Positions 44,737 through 53,511 of a DNA stretch of 64,000 nucleotides are shown here, one piece after another; position 1 is the stretch's first letter, and the number at the start of each line of letters is the position of its first letter. This DNA is from Bog-756 sp963845485 (lineage in GTDB: Bacteria; Actinomycetota; Acidimicrobiia; Acidimicrobiales; RAAP-2). The translations under genes and the position numbers were made by a program. Location of the stretch: contig CAWJSI010000015.1 in the NCBI GenBank assembly GCA_963845485.1, positions 424,384 through 488,383 of the forward strand, in the 5' to 3' direction. The notes under the pieces are model-generated. The model was not told where the DNA came from and did no database searches. It was given only the letters and a program-made list of their open reading frames with translations.

Positions 44737-45519
44737 ATGAAACGCATCATCGTGGCCATCGCTTCGGTCATGACGCTCATCACCTTCAGCATCACGCTGG
44801 GCGGGGCAGCCTGGAGCGCCACCGATGCCCCCTCGACCGCGGTCATCACCTTCGACGACGCCGCCCAGCAGGTGACGCTGCAGATCCCCTCACCGGCCTG
44901 CCCGGCTTCTCAACCCACCTGTCAGTGGAAGTTCTTCCTCAACGAGCCGAAGCTCTCGGTCGATGTGGCGACCGTGTACGGAACCTCGGGGACGCTCACC
45001 CTGGCGTATCCGCCGAACTTCTGCGGCGTGATCCAGGCCGACGCCTACGTGGGCCCGCCGTGGGTGGCCAAGCGCGGTTTCCAGCACACCATCGAGGACT
45101 GCGAGCCGCCGACGACCACCACGACCACCGAACCTCCGACGACCACGACCACCACGACGACGACGACGACGACCTCGACGACGCTGCCACCGGTGCCGCC
45201 ACCGATCTCTGGGCCGACCGTGGAACCACCGACGCCCGCCCCCGTGGCCGTGCCCGTAGCGGCTCCGGCCCCGGTACCCGCCCCGATCACCCAGCTGCCC
45301 TTCACGGGAAAGAACATGACCCCGTTCTTCGTCGTCGGACTGTCTCTCGTCGCCCTCGGACTGGCCCTCCTCGCTCCCGGCGAGTTCTGGCGGAGGACGT
45401 CCCGGCGGTGGTCGGCACTCCTCCCCGGACGGATCCGGCCGATGACCGGCCGAAGCAACATGGTCACCCAGATGAGGGCAGTGGCCTCGATGGTGGCCTG
45501 TTCGTCCTACGGTCCCTGA
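44737..45519 (+). CDS. Secreted surface protein with Thr-rich stalk and LPFTG anchor motif
   Basis: 260 residues. The signal peptide (RIIVAIASVMTLITFSITLGGAAWSA) is cut near residue 30. Residues 30-120 form a beta-rich domain with four cysteines (CPASQPTC, then NFC and EDC). A Thr/Pro stalk of about 35 residues (reiterated ACC/ACG codons) and a Pro/Ala-rich region follow, then LPFTG at about 186 with a membrane helix and a basic tail. This is the layout of a sortase substrate, although no sortase gene is in the window. Without sortase it would stay membrane-anchored. Confidence 0.8.
   Translation: MKRIIVAIASVMTLITFSITLGGAAWSATDAPSTAVITFDDAAQQVTLQIPSPACPASQPTCQWKFFLNEPKLSVDVATVYGTSGTLTLAYPPNFCGVIQADAYVGPPWVAKRGFQHTIEDCEPPTTTTTTEPPTTTTTTTTTTTTSTTLPPVPPPISGPTVEPPTPAPVAVPVAAPAPVPAPITQLPFTGKNMTPFFVVGLSLVALGLALLAPGEFWRRTSRRWSALLPGRIRPMTGRSNMVTQMRAVASMVACSSYGP
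45110..45190 (+). repeat. ACC/ACG trinucleotide repeat encoding poly-Thr
   Basis: A run of about 25 Thr codons, mostly ACC and ACG with a few Pro/Glu codons, in the surface-protein stalk. Length variation by slippage is likely. Confidence 0.7.
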
Positions 45520-45553
45520 CAGGATCCAGCGACGGTCCTCGGACCGGTCGGGC

Positions 45554-46744
45554 TCAGGTGGGCCGGAGGGTGATCAGCTCACCGACGTTGTCGTTCAGGA
45601 TGAGCCGCCGATCCTCGGCACTGAAGTTCTTCAGTTCCTTCACGTAGTCACGCGGCTCGGGGAGGGCTTCGATGTGGGGCCAGTCCGAACCGAACAGGAC
45701 CCGGTCCGCGCCCATGCACTCGGCCACCTGGTAGACGTCGTCCTCCCAGAAGGGGTTGATCCACACGTGGCGACGAAGGGTCTCAATCGGGTCCTGCTTC
45801 CAGTACCCGGGCATCTTGTTGGCCGTGGACCGGATCTTCTTGATCACTTCGGGCAGGTACTCGGCCCCGTTCTCGATGGAGGCGATGCGTAGGTTGGGGA
45901 AACGTTCGAAGTGGTTCTCGAAAATGAGGGTCAGGAGGTAGTCCCGGATGGCCTGTTCGATGGCGAACGACTTGATGGAGGGCTTCCACCCGCCCGAGAA
46001 GGTGGCGGCGAAGCCGTCCACGGCATAGCCGTTGGAGCCGATACCGCTGTCGGCCGCGTGGACCACCACGGTGATGCCTGAGTGGTTGGCCAGGTCCCAG
46101 AAGGCGTCGAACATGGGGTCGAACGGGTTGCGCCGACCGAGGGCGGTCGTCGGGGCCGCCGGTCGCATGACGATGGTGCGGGCCCCCTGGTCGAGGGCCC
46201 AGGCCAACTCCTCGGCGGCCCAGGCCGGGTCGGCCAGGGTCAGGTACGGCGCGGCGAAGATGCGGTCGGCGTAGTTGAACGACCAGTCCTCGACCATCCA
46301 GCGGTTGAAGGCCGAGAACATGAGGCACACCGCCTCGGGGTCGTGGGCCAGCGGCTCCTCGTAGATCATGCCGAGGGTGGGGAAGAGCAGGCACCCGGCC
46401 AGCTCCTGGCTGTCGAGGGCGGCCAGGCGGGCATCGGGCTGCCGGTAGGCCGGCCGTATCGGCTCCCGGCCGGAGAGGAACTCCATGGGATTGCGATTAT
46501 CGGGATTGCCCCGGAAGTAGTCGTACATGGCCCCCGGGAGGGCCACGGGGTCGAAGGTGGGGTTGGTCACGGCGTGGCTGACCCGGCCACCGATCACGTG
46601 GTACCTGCGCCCGTTGATCTCACTCCACTGGATGACCCGGGATCCGAGTGCCGGATCGAGGTGCCGGGTGAAGGCGTCCAGTGCCTCGTAGTAGTGGTTG
46701 TCGGCGTCGAATACCGGGTGGTCGACCTCGTCGAGCTCAGGCAT
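45554..46744 (-). CDS. Amidohydrolase family 2 (TIM-barrel metal-dependent hydrolase)
   Basis: 396 residues from ATG 46744; the longer upstream frame adds only a short leader. The family pattern is clear: VFDADNHYYEALDAF at the N-terminus (Asp/His metal site), VVVHAADSGIG in the middle and FGSDWPHIEALPEP with the catalytic Asp at the end. Members hydrolyse or decarboxylate ring or carboxylate substrates. No catabolic partner genes are visible nearby. Confidence 0.85.
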   Translation of the reverse strand: MPELDEVDHPVFDADNHYYEALDAFTRHLDPALGSRVIQWSEINGRRYHVIGGRVSHAVTNPTFDPVALPGAMYDYFRGNPDNRNPMEFLSGREPIRPAYRQPDARLAALDSQELAGCLLFPTLGMIYEEPLAHDPEAVCLMFSAFNRWMVEDWSFNYADRIFAAPYLTLADPAWAAEELAWALDQGARTIVMRPAAPTTALGRRNPFDPMFDAFWDLANHSGITVVVHAADSGIGSNGYAVDGFAATFSGGWKPSIKSFAIEQAIRDYLLTLIFENHFERFPNLRIASIENGAEYLPEVIKKIRSTANKMPGYWKQDPIETLRRHVWINPFWEDDVYQVAECMGADRVLFGSDWPHIEALPEPRDYVKELKNFSAEDRRLILNDNVGELITLRPT

Positions 46745-46809
46745 GGTGCATCTCCTCGCGTCCGCCCCGTGGGGCACCGTCATCCTACGGCCAGCAGGGG
46801 AGGGGACGG

Positions 46810-48585
46810 CTATTTGACCTTGCCCAGGTGCCAGTGCTGCAGGGGAGAGGTGCTGAGGGCGACCGGCGACGAGGTGTACGCCTGAACCACCCAGTAGGAC
46901 CCGTGGGTGGGTGCACCGGTGAATACCGGGGGGCGGAGGACGACGACGGCCGAGGCGTGGGGGCCGATCACCACCGGCCGTCGGTCAGGTGTGTGCCAGA
47001 ACCCGGTCGGGTGGGAACTGCCGATCGTCACCATGAAGTGGGGGACGACAGTCTGATCGGTGGTGTTGCGGACATCGACGGTCACCGAGTCGAGGAGTGT
47101 GGCCCGTTCGGTCGAGTAGAACGACGTGACGTCGAGGCGCAGCGGGACCGAGTTGAAGGCCACCACGGCCACGGCCACGGCGCCGGCAGCGGGAACCAGT
47201 GCGGCCAGGGCCCAAGGCATCCGCAACCGATTGGTCCGGGCATGGGCGGGCCGGCTCACGGCAACGACCGTGACTGCGGCCACGATGGCGGCGGGGAAGA
47301 GGTCGAGCAGGTAGGTGAGCAGGCTGCGGGCTCCGACGAAGAAGGTCAGGGGCAACAGCAGCATCCAGATCCGCTTCATTCCCGGGTACCAGACGACCAG
47401 TGCGGCCAACAACGAGACGAAGACGAGCACACTGGTCACGGTCAGGAGGGGGAGCGACACCCCGCGCACCGCCCCGTGCAGCGCCAGGGTGACCAGTCCT
47501 TGCCCGTCGGCCACGAGGGGCCGGTCGAAGGGCAGCACGGTGCCACGGGCCCAAGCCCGGGGCTGCCAGATGATGAAGGGCAGGTTCACCACCGTGAAGA
47601 CGGCGGCGACGATGGCCAGGTAGCCACCCACGATGCGCAACGGACGACGCCCTGCCGACCGGCATTCGAGATAGATCCCCACCGCCAGGAAGGGCACGCA
47701 GAACCACGGCGTCTGTTTGATGGAACACGCCAGTCCGAGGGCGATGGGACCAACCCAGCGGGCCAACCCCGCCCCGCGGCCCGCACAGAATCGGTCCCAG
47801 CGCCAGACGGCCAGCACCAAGAAGGGGAGGAAGACGGCGTCGGTACCTCCCGATCCGAACACGTCGGCGTAGAGGGGGACCGCCACGAGCAGCGGGCCGA
47901 CCCACCGCAGCGAGCCGGGGAGCAGCACGAAGATCAGCGCCCCGGTGACCAGCCAGGCCAACAGGTCCATCCAGTCGGTGATCTGGTGGTGGAAGCCGAG
48001 CAGCAGGGCTGGCACCTCCATCAGGAACGAGCCGGCGGGATAGGACACCGCGGTGATGTGGCCGCCCGTCGCCGTGTAGGTCCAGTAGTCGACCGGGGTC
48101 TGGAGGAGGTTGGAGGCCGAAGCCATGGAGCTCGTGTAGGGGTTCGAGCCGTGCACGAATAGATGGGCCGCTACCTGGTTGAAGGCTCCCGAATCGGTGC
48201 TGTAGTAGTGCCGCACGTGGATGTTGATGCCCTCGTGGCCCAGAGTAGCGGCGAGGGAGGCGAGGAGGGCGGAGACCTGGAGCACGGGGTGGCGTGGGTC
48301 GCGAACCAACCACGCCGCCGCCGTGCCCACGATGCCCAAGGCCACGATCAGTGGGGCCAGATAGGCCCCCGGCGGCCACGACGACCACGAGCCCCAAAAG
48401 GCGAGTCCGCCGAGCACCACCCCGAGCCAGACGAGGCTCCAGGCACACCGCTCCAACGTGGCCGTCGCGCCCCGGTCGCCAAGCGACCCGACCTGTCGAC
48501 CGACCCCGTCGGCCGAGACGTCCGGTCGGCCTTCGCCCTCTTCAGGCAGCTGACCCTCCATGTCCGGTTCGGCCAGGATCGTCAT
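46810..48585 (-). CDS. Multi-spanning GT-C-like membrane protein
   Basis: 591 residues from ATG 48585 (GGGAGGG directly before it). The N-terminal 40 residues are acidic and cytosolic, followed by about ten hydrophobic segments and a C-terminal beta-rich region of about 130 residues (LRLDVTSFYSTERATLLDS onward). Motif-like parts are HGSNPYTSSM after the second helix pair, as in GT87/DPM-dependent glycosyltransferases, and DVFGSGGTDAVFLPFLV. It is likely to be a polyprenyl-sugar-dependent transferase. It is the third gene of the MptB/PIG-V run (next gene 156 bp away). Confidence 0.72.
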   Translation of the reverse strand: MTILAEPDMEGQLPEEGEGRPDVSADGVGRQVGSLGDRGATATLERCAWSLVWLGVVLGGLAFWGSWSSWPPGAYLAPLIVALGIVGTAAAWLVRDPRHPVLQVSALLASLAATLGHEGINIHVRHYYSTDSGAFNQVAAHLFVHGSNPYTSSMASASNLLQTPVDYWTYTATGGHITAVSYPAGSFLMEVPALLLGFHHQITDWMDLLAWLVTGALIFVLLPGSLRWVGPLLVAVPLYADVFGSGGTDAVFLPFLVLAVWRWDRFCAGRGAGLARWVGPIALGLACSIKQTPWFCVPFLAVGIYLECRSAGRRPLRIVGGYLAIVAAVFTVVNLPFIIWQPRAWARGTVLPFDRPLVADGQGLVTLALHGAVRGVSLPLLTVTSVLVFVSLLAALVVWYPGMKRIWMLLLPLTFFVGARSLLTYLLDLFPAAIVAAVTVVAVSRPAHARTNRLRMPWALAALVPAAGAVAVAVVAFNSVPLRLDVTSFYSTERATLLDSVTVDVRNTTDQTVVPHFMVTIGSSHPTGFWHTPDRRPVVIGPHASAVVVLRPPVFTGAPTHGSYWVVQAYTSSPVALSTSPLQHWHLGKVK

Positions 48586-48740
48586 CCCTCCCGGATGAGC
48601 GGCGGGCACAGACTCGCCCTCTTCGATGTCACGCACGGGCCGGGAGCGGAACTCCCACCACCGGTGTCCGCCGCTCCGATGGTAGGCGCTCCGCAGCCGG
48701 GGGGATCGACGGGATCGACCAGGATCGACCGGGATCTGCC

Positions 48741-49988
48741 CTACGGGAAGATCCGCCACGAGGCCACCTCAAAGGCCGTGAAGGCGATCAGGAACACCGT
48801 GGACACCACGGCCACGGTGACATAGGCACGGCCGCGCAGCCAGGTCCCGACGGCGACAATCAGCGGGAAGGCCAGGAAGATGAACCGGGGGCGGAGCCCG
48901 ATGGGGGCCGAGATCATGCCGAGCACAGCGGCCGACAGGCCGTAGAGCACGAGGGGGGTGGGCATCGTGGAGCGGATGGCCACCACGGCGGCCACCACCA
49001 CGAGGGCGGTGCAGACGAAGAGGAGGTCATCGGTCTTGTTGGCGGCGATGGGGTCACGCACGAACACCGTCACCGTATGGACGGCGTAGACGAACGATGG
49101 ATAGCTCTTCCACCCGCCCCGCTCGGTCAGCCGCCAGGCGTTGAGATCTCCGGTGTGCCTCCAGATCCACAGTTGGTAGCTCACGAACCCAAGGGGCGCG
49201 AGGATCGGCGCGGCCAGGGCCCTCCAGTTCCGGGGCCCCGTCACCTCGCGGTAGGCGCACCACAGGCAGCTGACCTCGAAGGCCAGGGCCACCGGTGTGG
49301 TCCAGCTGGCCAGGAGTCCGAGCAGACCGGCCAGGACCCAGCGCTTCTGCAAGAGGGCGAGCAAACCGAAGGCCAAGAACGTGAGGGCCAGGCCCTCGGA
49401 GTACACCATGCTCAGCACGAACGAGCCCGGGAACAATGCGACGAGCAGGGTGGCTCGGTCGGCTGAGGGACCGTCCGCGTAGTGCCGCACCAGCGCCCAC
49501 ACCCCGATCATGGCGCTGAGGCCGGTGACCGTCGTGACGGTGATGCCCGCGGCCAGGGGCGTGAGGCCGCTGATGTCGGACAGCCACCGGATGCTCAGCG
49601 GAAACCCGGGGAAGAAGGCGATGGTGCTCCCGGCTACGTGGCCCTGGTCGTAGGGGAGATGCCTCGGCCATCCCTGGATGGCCGCCCGGAGGAACCACCG
49701 GCTGTCCCACCGGTCGACCTCTTGGAGGATGCTCTGGTGGGTGAACAGGGAGGTGATGGCGAGGGTGGTCCAGGTGATGACGCGTGAGATGAGGTAGATC
49801 ACCGCCGGTCGGACCATCCACCGCCCCCGAGGGCCGGCGGTCACCAAATCGCTCGTGGCCGGGACCTCTGCTGGGCCCTCGGGCGGCACCGAACGAGCCC
49901 GGGGGAGCGACGCCGGACGCCCAGGAGTGGACAAGACAGTGCTGGCGGTCACCTCGGTACTGGCGGTCGGATCAGGAGGCATACTCAC
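48741..49988 (-). CDS. PIG-V-like mannosyltransferase (GT-C fold)
   Basis: 415 residues. After a Pro/Thr-rich N-terminus of about 55 residues come eight or more membrane helices. The signature DRWDSRWFLRAA near residue 92 holds the acidic pair of the first lumenal loop, and STIAFFPGFPL is the PIG-V hallmark. It probably adds mannose from a polyprenyl-phosphate donor on the outer face. It overlaps the MptB-like gene by 17 bp, indicating translational coupling. Confidence 0.8.
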   Translation of the reverse strand: MSMPPDPTASTEVTASTVLSTPGRPASLPRARSVPPEGPAEVPATSDLVTAGPRGRWMVRPAVIYLISRVITWTTLAITSLFTHQSILQEVDRWDSRWFLRAAIQGWPRHLPYDQGHVAGSTIAFFPGFPLSIRWLSDISGLTPLAAGITVTTVTGLSAMIGVWALVRHYADGPSADRATLLVALFPGSFVLSMVYSEGLALTFLAFGLLALLQKRWVLAGLLGLLASWTTPVALAFEVSCLWCAYREVTGPRNWRALAAPILAPLGFVSYQLWIWRHTGDLNAWRLTERGGWKSYPSFVYAVHTVTVFVRDPIAANKTDDLLFVCTALVVVAAVVAIRSTMPTPLVLYGLSAAVLGMISAPIGLRPRFIFLAFPLIVAVGTWLRGRAYVTVAVVSTVFLIAFTAFEVASWRIFP

Positions 49989-51444
49989 CCACCACCGCTC
50001 GCCAACGAGCGCCTTGAACCAACCAGACCACCACGGCCACCGTGCCGAGCGACACCACCACGTACCAGTTCCCCACGAGGAGGGGGTGGCCGCTCGGGCC
50101 GACGATGAGCATGGCCAGGGCAGCCACCGCGGCCAGGCCCTTCGAACGTTGGGCGGTGGTGGCCGCGAGCAGGATCACGCCCCAGGTCAGATACCAGGGC
50201 CATACGGTCGGGCTGCCCAGGACGATGAGGATGAGGGCAAGCCCGAGGGATCGCACCACCTCGTGGCGACGGAGGGTGACGAGCAACCATACGACGGCGG
50301 CCACCGTGAGCACGACGACGATGTCCTGAGTGACCGTCACCACAGCTGAGCGCGCCACGGGAATGCCCAGGGGATGGAGGACTGAGAATACGAGTACCCC
50401 GATCGAGACCGAGGGTGTCGACAACACCCGCAGTTCGGTCGGGATGTGGAGCGCGGTCGGACCGAGCCAGGTGAAGCCGTAACCGGCCAGCAGGGTCACC
50501 GCTACCGGCACCACGACCAGCACGGCGACCGCCTCACCGAGCACCCGCCAGCGCCGGGAGCCAGCGAGGCGCCCCATCTGGTCGACGGCCAGGAACACCA
50601 CCCCGGCCGCGGCCGGGAGTTTGACGGTAGCGGCCAGGGCACACAGCACGAGGCCGGGGACCAGACGTCCGGTGACGCCAAGGGTCACCCCCGCCACCAG
50701 CAGTCCGACCATCAGGGCGTCGTTGTGGCCTGAGGCCACGAAACCGAACATGGCCAGGGGACTGAGGGCCCCGAGCCAGAGGGCGAGCCCCGGGTCGGTC
50801 CCGAGGTGGCGAGCCAGTCGGGGGAGGGAGACCATGACCAGAACCACACCGACCAGCTCCAGAGCCCGGAAGGCCACGATCTGGGCGTCGAGGGAACCCC
50901 CGGCGATCGAGGCCACCCCCTTGCTCACGGACACGAAGAGGGGTCCGTAGGGCGAGGTGGTGTCCCGCCAAACGCTGGCGATGCCCGACAAGAGCGGACC
51001 GTGTCCCAACGTCGAGGGAGCCACGGTGTAGGGATTGAGCCCGTGATGGGCCAGGAGTCCCTGGCCCACGTAGCTGAAGAGATCCCGGCTGAACAGGGGA
51101 GGCCCGAACACCAGGGGTGCGCCCCACACGACGAGCACGATCCAGGCCCGGCCCACGCTCAGCTGACCGGCCCGGGCCACGCGCCCCATACCCAGCCAGG
51201 CGCCGACGAGGAGGACCACCCCCACGTAGAACACCACCGAGTCGAGCGGCGAGCCTCCCGAAGGGAGCGAGAACCACCACCGAGCCAGATGGGGATCGGC
51301 CACGGCCCCAATACGGGTTCCGGCCAGCACCATGGCCATGGAGCCCACCCAGCCGAGAACTACCCATCCGACCAGCGGGTGAGTCACCTCTCGTCCCGGC
51401 TCTTGTGTGCTCTGGGCTCCGTGCACGGCGGTGGGCGCTCCCAC
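49972..51444 (-). CDS. MptB-like alpha-1,6-mannosyltransferase (GT87)
   Basis: 490 residues with about twelve membrane segments. The motif PPLFSRDLFSYVGQGLL and then HGLNPYTVAPSTLG is that of the MptA/MptB polyprenol-phosphomannose-dependent alpha-(1->6)-mannosyltransferases of mycobacteria and corynebacteria. The acidic Asp in FSRD is the likely catalytic base. It would extend the mannan backbone of lipomannan or a similar polymer. It is the first gene of a three-gene minus-strand run. Confidence 0.82.
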   Translation of the reverse strand: MGAPTAVHGAQSTQEPGREVTHPLVGWVVLGWVGSMAMVLAGTRIGAVADPHLARWWFSLPSGGSPLDSVVFYVGVVLLVGAWLGMGRVARAGQLSVGRAWIVLVVWGAPLVFGPPLFSRDLFSYVGQGLLAHHGLNPYTVAPSTLGHGPLLSGIASVWRDTTSPYGPLFVSVSKGVASIAGGSLDAQIVAFRALELVGVVLVMVSLPRLARHLGTDPGLALWLGALSPLAMFGFVASGHNDALMVGLLVAGVTLGVTGRLVPGLVLCALAATVKLPAAAGVVFLAVDQMGRLAGSRRWRVLGEAVAVLVVVPVAVTLLAGYGFTWLGPTALHIPTELRVLSTPSVSIGVLVFSVLHPLGIPVARSAVVTVTQDIVVVLTVAAVVWLLVTLRRHEVVRSLGLALILIVLGSPTVWPWYLTWGVILLAATTAQRSKGLAAVAALAMLIVGPSGHPLLVGNWYVVVSLGTVAVVVWLVQGARWRAVVGEYAS

Positions 51445-51631
51445 GTGTCTCCTCCCCGTCGAGCCTCCTGACCCAGGCCACCGGCGAACTGTCGAGCCAA
51501 ACGTTACCCCGCCCGATCGTCATCGAACTGTCACGTTGGCCTGCCTCTCGGTCTAGGACCGCTCCGGTGCCACCGCAGGAGGCCCACGCCCGTGGCTGGC
51601 CGCACCGAGGCGGCTGCCATAGGGTCCGACG

Positions 51632-52150
51632 ATGGCCATCTACCAGCTCGGGGACCAGGTCCCCACCATCCACCCCGAGGCGTACGTCCACCCCGATGCG
51701 GTGGTCATCGGCGACGTCACCCTGGGCGCCGAGTCGACCGTGTGGCCTGGCGCCGTGCTCCGGGGTGATTACGGGACCATCACCGTGGGGGAGAGGACGT
51801 CGGTCCAGGACGGGACGGTGATCCACGCCGGACCGGGCTTTCCCACCATCGTCGGCAGCGGCTGCGTCATCGGTCACCTCGCCCACCTGGAGGGATGCAT
51901 CCTCGAAGACGACTGCCTCGTCGGATCGGGATCCGTGGTGCTCCATCACGCCGTGATCGGGACCGGGGCCACCGTGGGTGCCAACGCCGTCATACCCAAC
52001 AACATGGCTGTGCCCGAGGGGGCGCTCGCCCTCGGGGTACCGGCCCAACTCCGCCCCGACCGGTCGGACCGGGCCATGATCCAGATCTCGGCGTCCGAAT
52101 ACGTGTCGAACGGACACCGGTACCGCCAACACCTCGTTCGCCTCGACTAG
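51632..52150 (+). CDS. Gamma-carbonic-anhydrase-like hexapeptide-repeat protein
   Basis: 172 residues, a left-handed beta-helix with repeats (VIGDVTLGAESTVWPGAVLRGD, VLHHAVIGTGATVGANAVI). The three gamma-CA zinc ligands would be His65, His82 and a His five residues later, but position 87 is Glu (GHLAHLEG, with His85 instead). It may be a non-catalytic relative or use a shifted ligand. It is a single gene followed by corA. Confidence 0.83.
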   Translation: MAIYQLGDQVPTIHPEAYVHPDAVVIGDVTLGAESTVWPGAVLRGDYGTITVGERTSVQDGTVIHAGPGFPTIVGSGCVIGHLAHLEGCILEDDCLVGSGSVVLHHAVIGTGATVGANAVIPNNMAVPEGALALGVPAQLRPDRSDRAMIQISASEYVSNGHRYRQHLVRLD

Positions 52151-52233
52151 CCCTTCGGGGACCGGTCACGCACCAGGGAGTCGACACCGGCGCCATCCCC
52201 GGTCCCGGCGTGTGGCGGCGACAGACTCGGGAG

Positions 52234-53208
52234 ATGCACGGCACCCTCACCTCCGGCGGCAAAACCGCCGAGGCCGATCCCGCCACCATCGGGCAGCACC
52301 TCGACGCCGGTGAGTTCTTCTGGCTCGACCTCGACGGCGTCGACGAGGAGGCCCACGACTTCTTCCTCACGACCATGCACATCCACCATCTGGCCGTGGA
52401 TGACATGCAGCACTTCGGACAACGGCCGAAGATCGAGGACTACGAGGGGTTCACCTACATGGTGGTCCACGGGGCCGGCACCGATGCCACCTCCACCCAA
52501 GAGGTCCACTTCGTCTTCGCCGAGCACTTCCTCGTCACGGTGCACCACGGTGGGTGCCCGGCCATGGACCGGGTACGCCAGCGGATCGGTCACGGACGGC
52601 CAGCGGACCTCGAGTCACCACAGCTCGCCCTCACGTACCTCATCATCGATCAGCTGGTGGACAGCTTCTTCCCCGTGCTCGATACGTTCGACGGTCAGAT
52701 CGACGATCTCGAGGATGCCATCTTGGTCAAGCCGACCGACGCCCAGCTCGGCACGCTGTTCACGATGAAGCGAACCCTGATCACCATCCGCAAGGTGGTC
52801 ACCCCCCAGCGCGACATGTTCGCCAGCGTGACCTCCGGCGTGGTCGAGCTTCCGGGGGTCTCGACGGCCGAGCTGCGCTACATGAGGGACATCTACGACC
52901 ATCTCATCCGGATGAGCGACCTGGTCGACGGCTACCGCGATCTGCTGAGCGGCGTCATGGACACCCACCTCTCGACGGTCTCCAACCGTCTCAATGTCGT
53001 AATGAAACAGCTGACCATCATCGCCACGGTGTTCTTGCCCCTCAGCTTCCTCACCGGGTTCTTCGGGCAGAACTTCGGGTACCTGGTGACCCATCTCACC
53101 GGGCCCGTGCCGTTCTACGTCCTGGGCATCGGGCTCGAGCTGGTCTCCGCCGCGGTTCTTCTCTATCTGTTCCGCAGGCGGGGATGGCTCGGTGGGCCAA
53201 CTGCCTGA
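52234..53208 (+). CDS. corA: CorA-like divalent cation transporter
   Basis: 324 residues from ATG 52234; an in-frame GTG at 52210 is an alternative. The N-terminal cytosolic alpha/beta domain leads to a long helix and two C-terminal membrane helices. The selectivity-loop GMN motif reads GQN here (FFGQNFGYL, about 277), a variant seen in some actinobacterial members. It probably imports Mg2+ or Co2+ as a pentamer. The basic tail RRRGWLGG is in the cytosol. Confidence 0.88.
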   Translation: MHGTLTSGGKTAEADPATIGQHLDAGEFFWLDLDGVDEEAHDFFLTTMHIHHLAVDDMQHFGQRPKIEDYEGFTYMVVHGAGTDATSTQEVHFVFAEHFLVTVHHGGCPAMDRVRQRIGHGRPADLESPQLALTYLIIDQLVDSFFPVLDTFDGQIDDLEDAILVKPTDAQLGTLFTMKRTLITIRKVVTPQRDMFASVTSGVVELPGVSTAELRYMRDIYDHLIRMSDLVDGYRDLLSGVMDTHLSTVSNRLNVVMKQLTIIATVFLPLSFLTGFFGQNFGYLVTHLTGPVPFYVLGIGLELVSAAVLLYLFRRRGWLGGPTA

Positions 53209-53224
53209 ACGGAAGCCTGCCGGT

Positions 53225-53476
53225 CTACCGCCGAGGTGCAGCCATCACGGCTCTGACCGAGCGGTAGGACAACACCGACAGCACCGAGGCGCACGAGAGG
53301 ATCGAAGCCACTCCGAGAAAGCTCCCAACCGAGGCAAAGGAGACGGCTGAGCCGATCGACCCCACTGAGGCGAACGAGCCCACCGAACCGACCGACAGGA
53401 CCGAGCCCTTGGAGTTGATACAGAGGAAGGAGTCGGTCGAGTTGATCGACCAACGCGAGGTCCGAGGTGACGCCAT
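53225..53476 (-). CDS. Gly-Ser repeat mini-protein (SVGS-type repeats)
   Basis: 83 residues from ATG 53476. After a short basic start (MASPRTSRW), residues 10-74 are almost only Ser, Gly, Val, Ala, Ile, Leu and Phe in a repeating xS-x-GS pattern (SVLSVGSVGSFASVGSIGS), then a basic end (SYRSVRAV). The composition is far from that of its neighbours and the DNA shows AG/TC-like reiterations. Similar repeats occur in scattered actinobacterial hypotheticals. It could form a beta-solenoid or a membrane-lying patch. It is the only frame here that fits all of these features. Confidence 0.7.
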   Translation of the reverse strand: MASPRTSRWSINSTDSFLCINSKGSVLSVGSVGSFASVGSIGSAVSFASVGSFLGVASILSCASVLSVLSYRSVRAVMAAPRR

Positions 53477-53511
53477 GGGTCTAGTCTGCCCGCCGTGCCG
53501 TGTCGGGCGCT

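Noticed and set aside
46681..48162. 493-codon plus-strand frame over the GT-C gene at 46.8-48.6 kb
   Set aside because: His/Gln/Gly-biased shadow of a multi-helix minus-strand protein.
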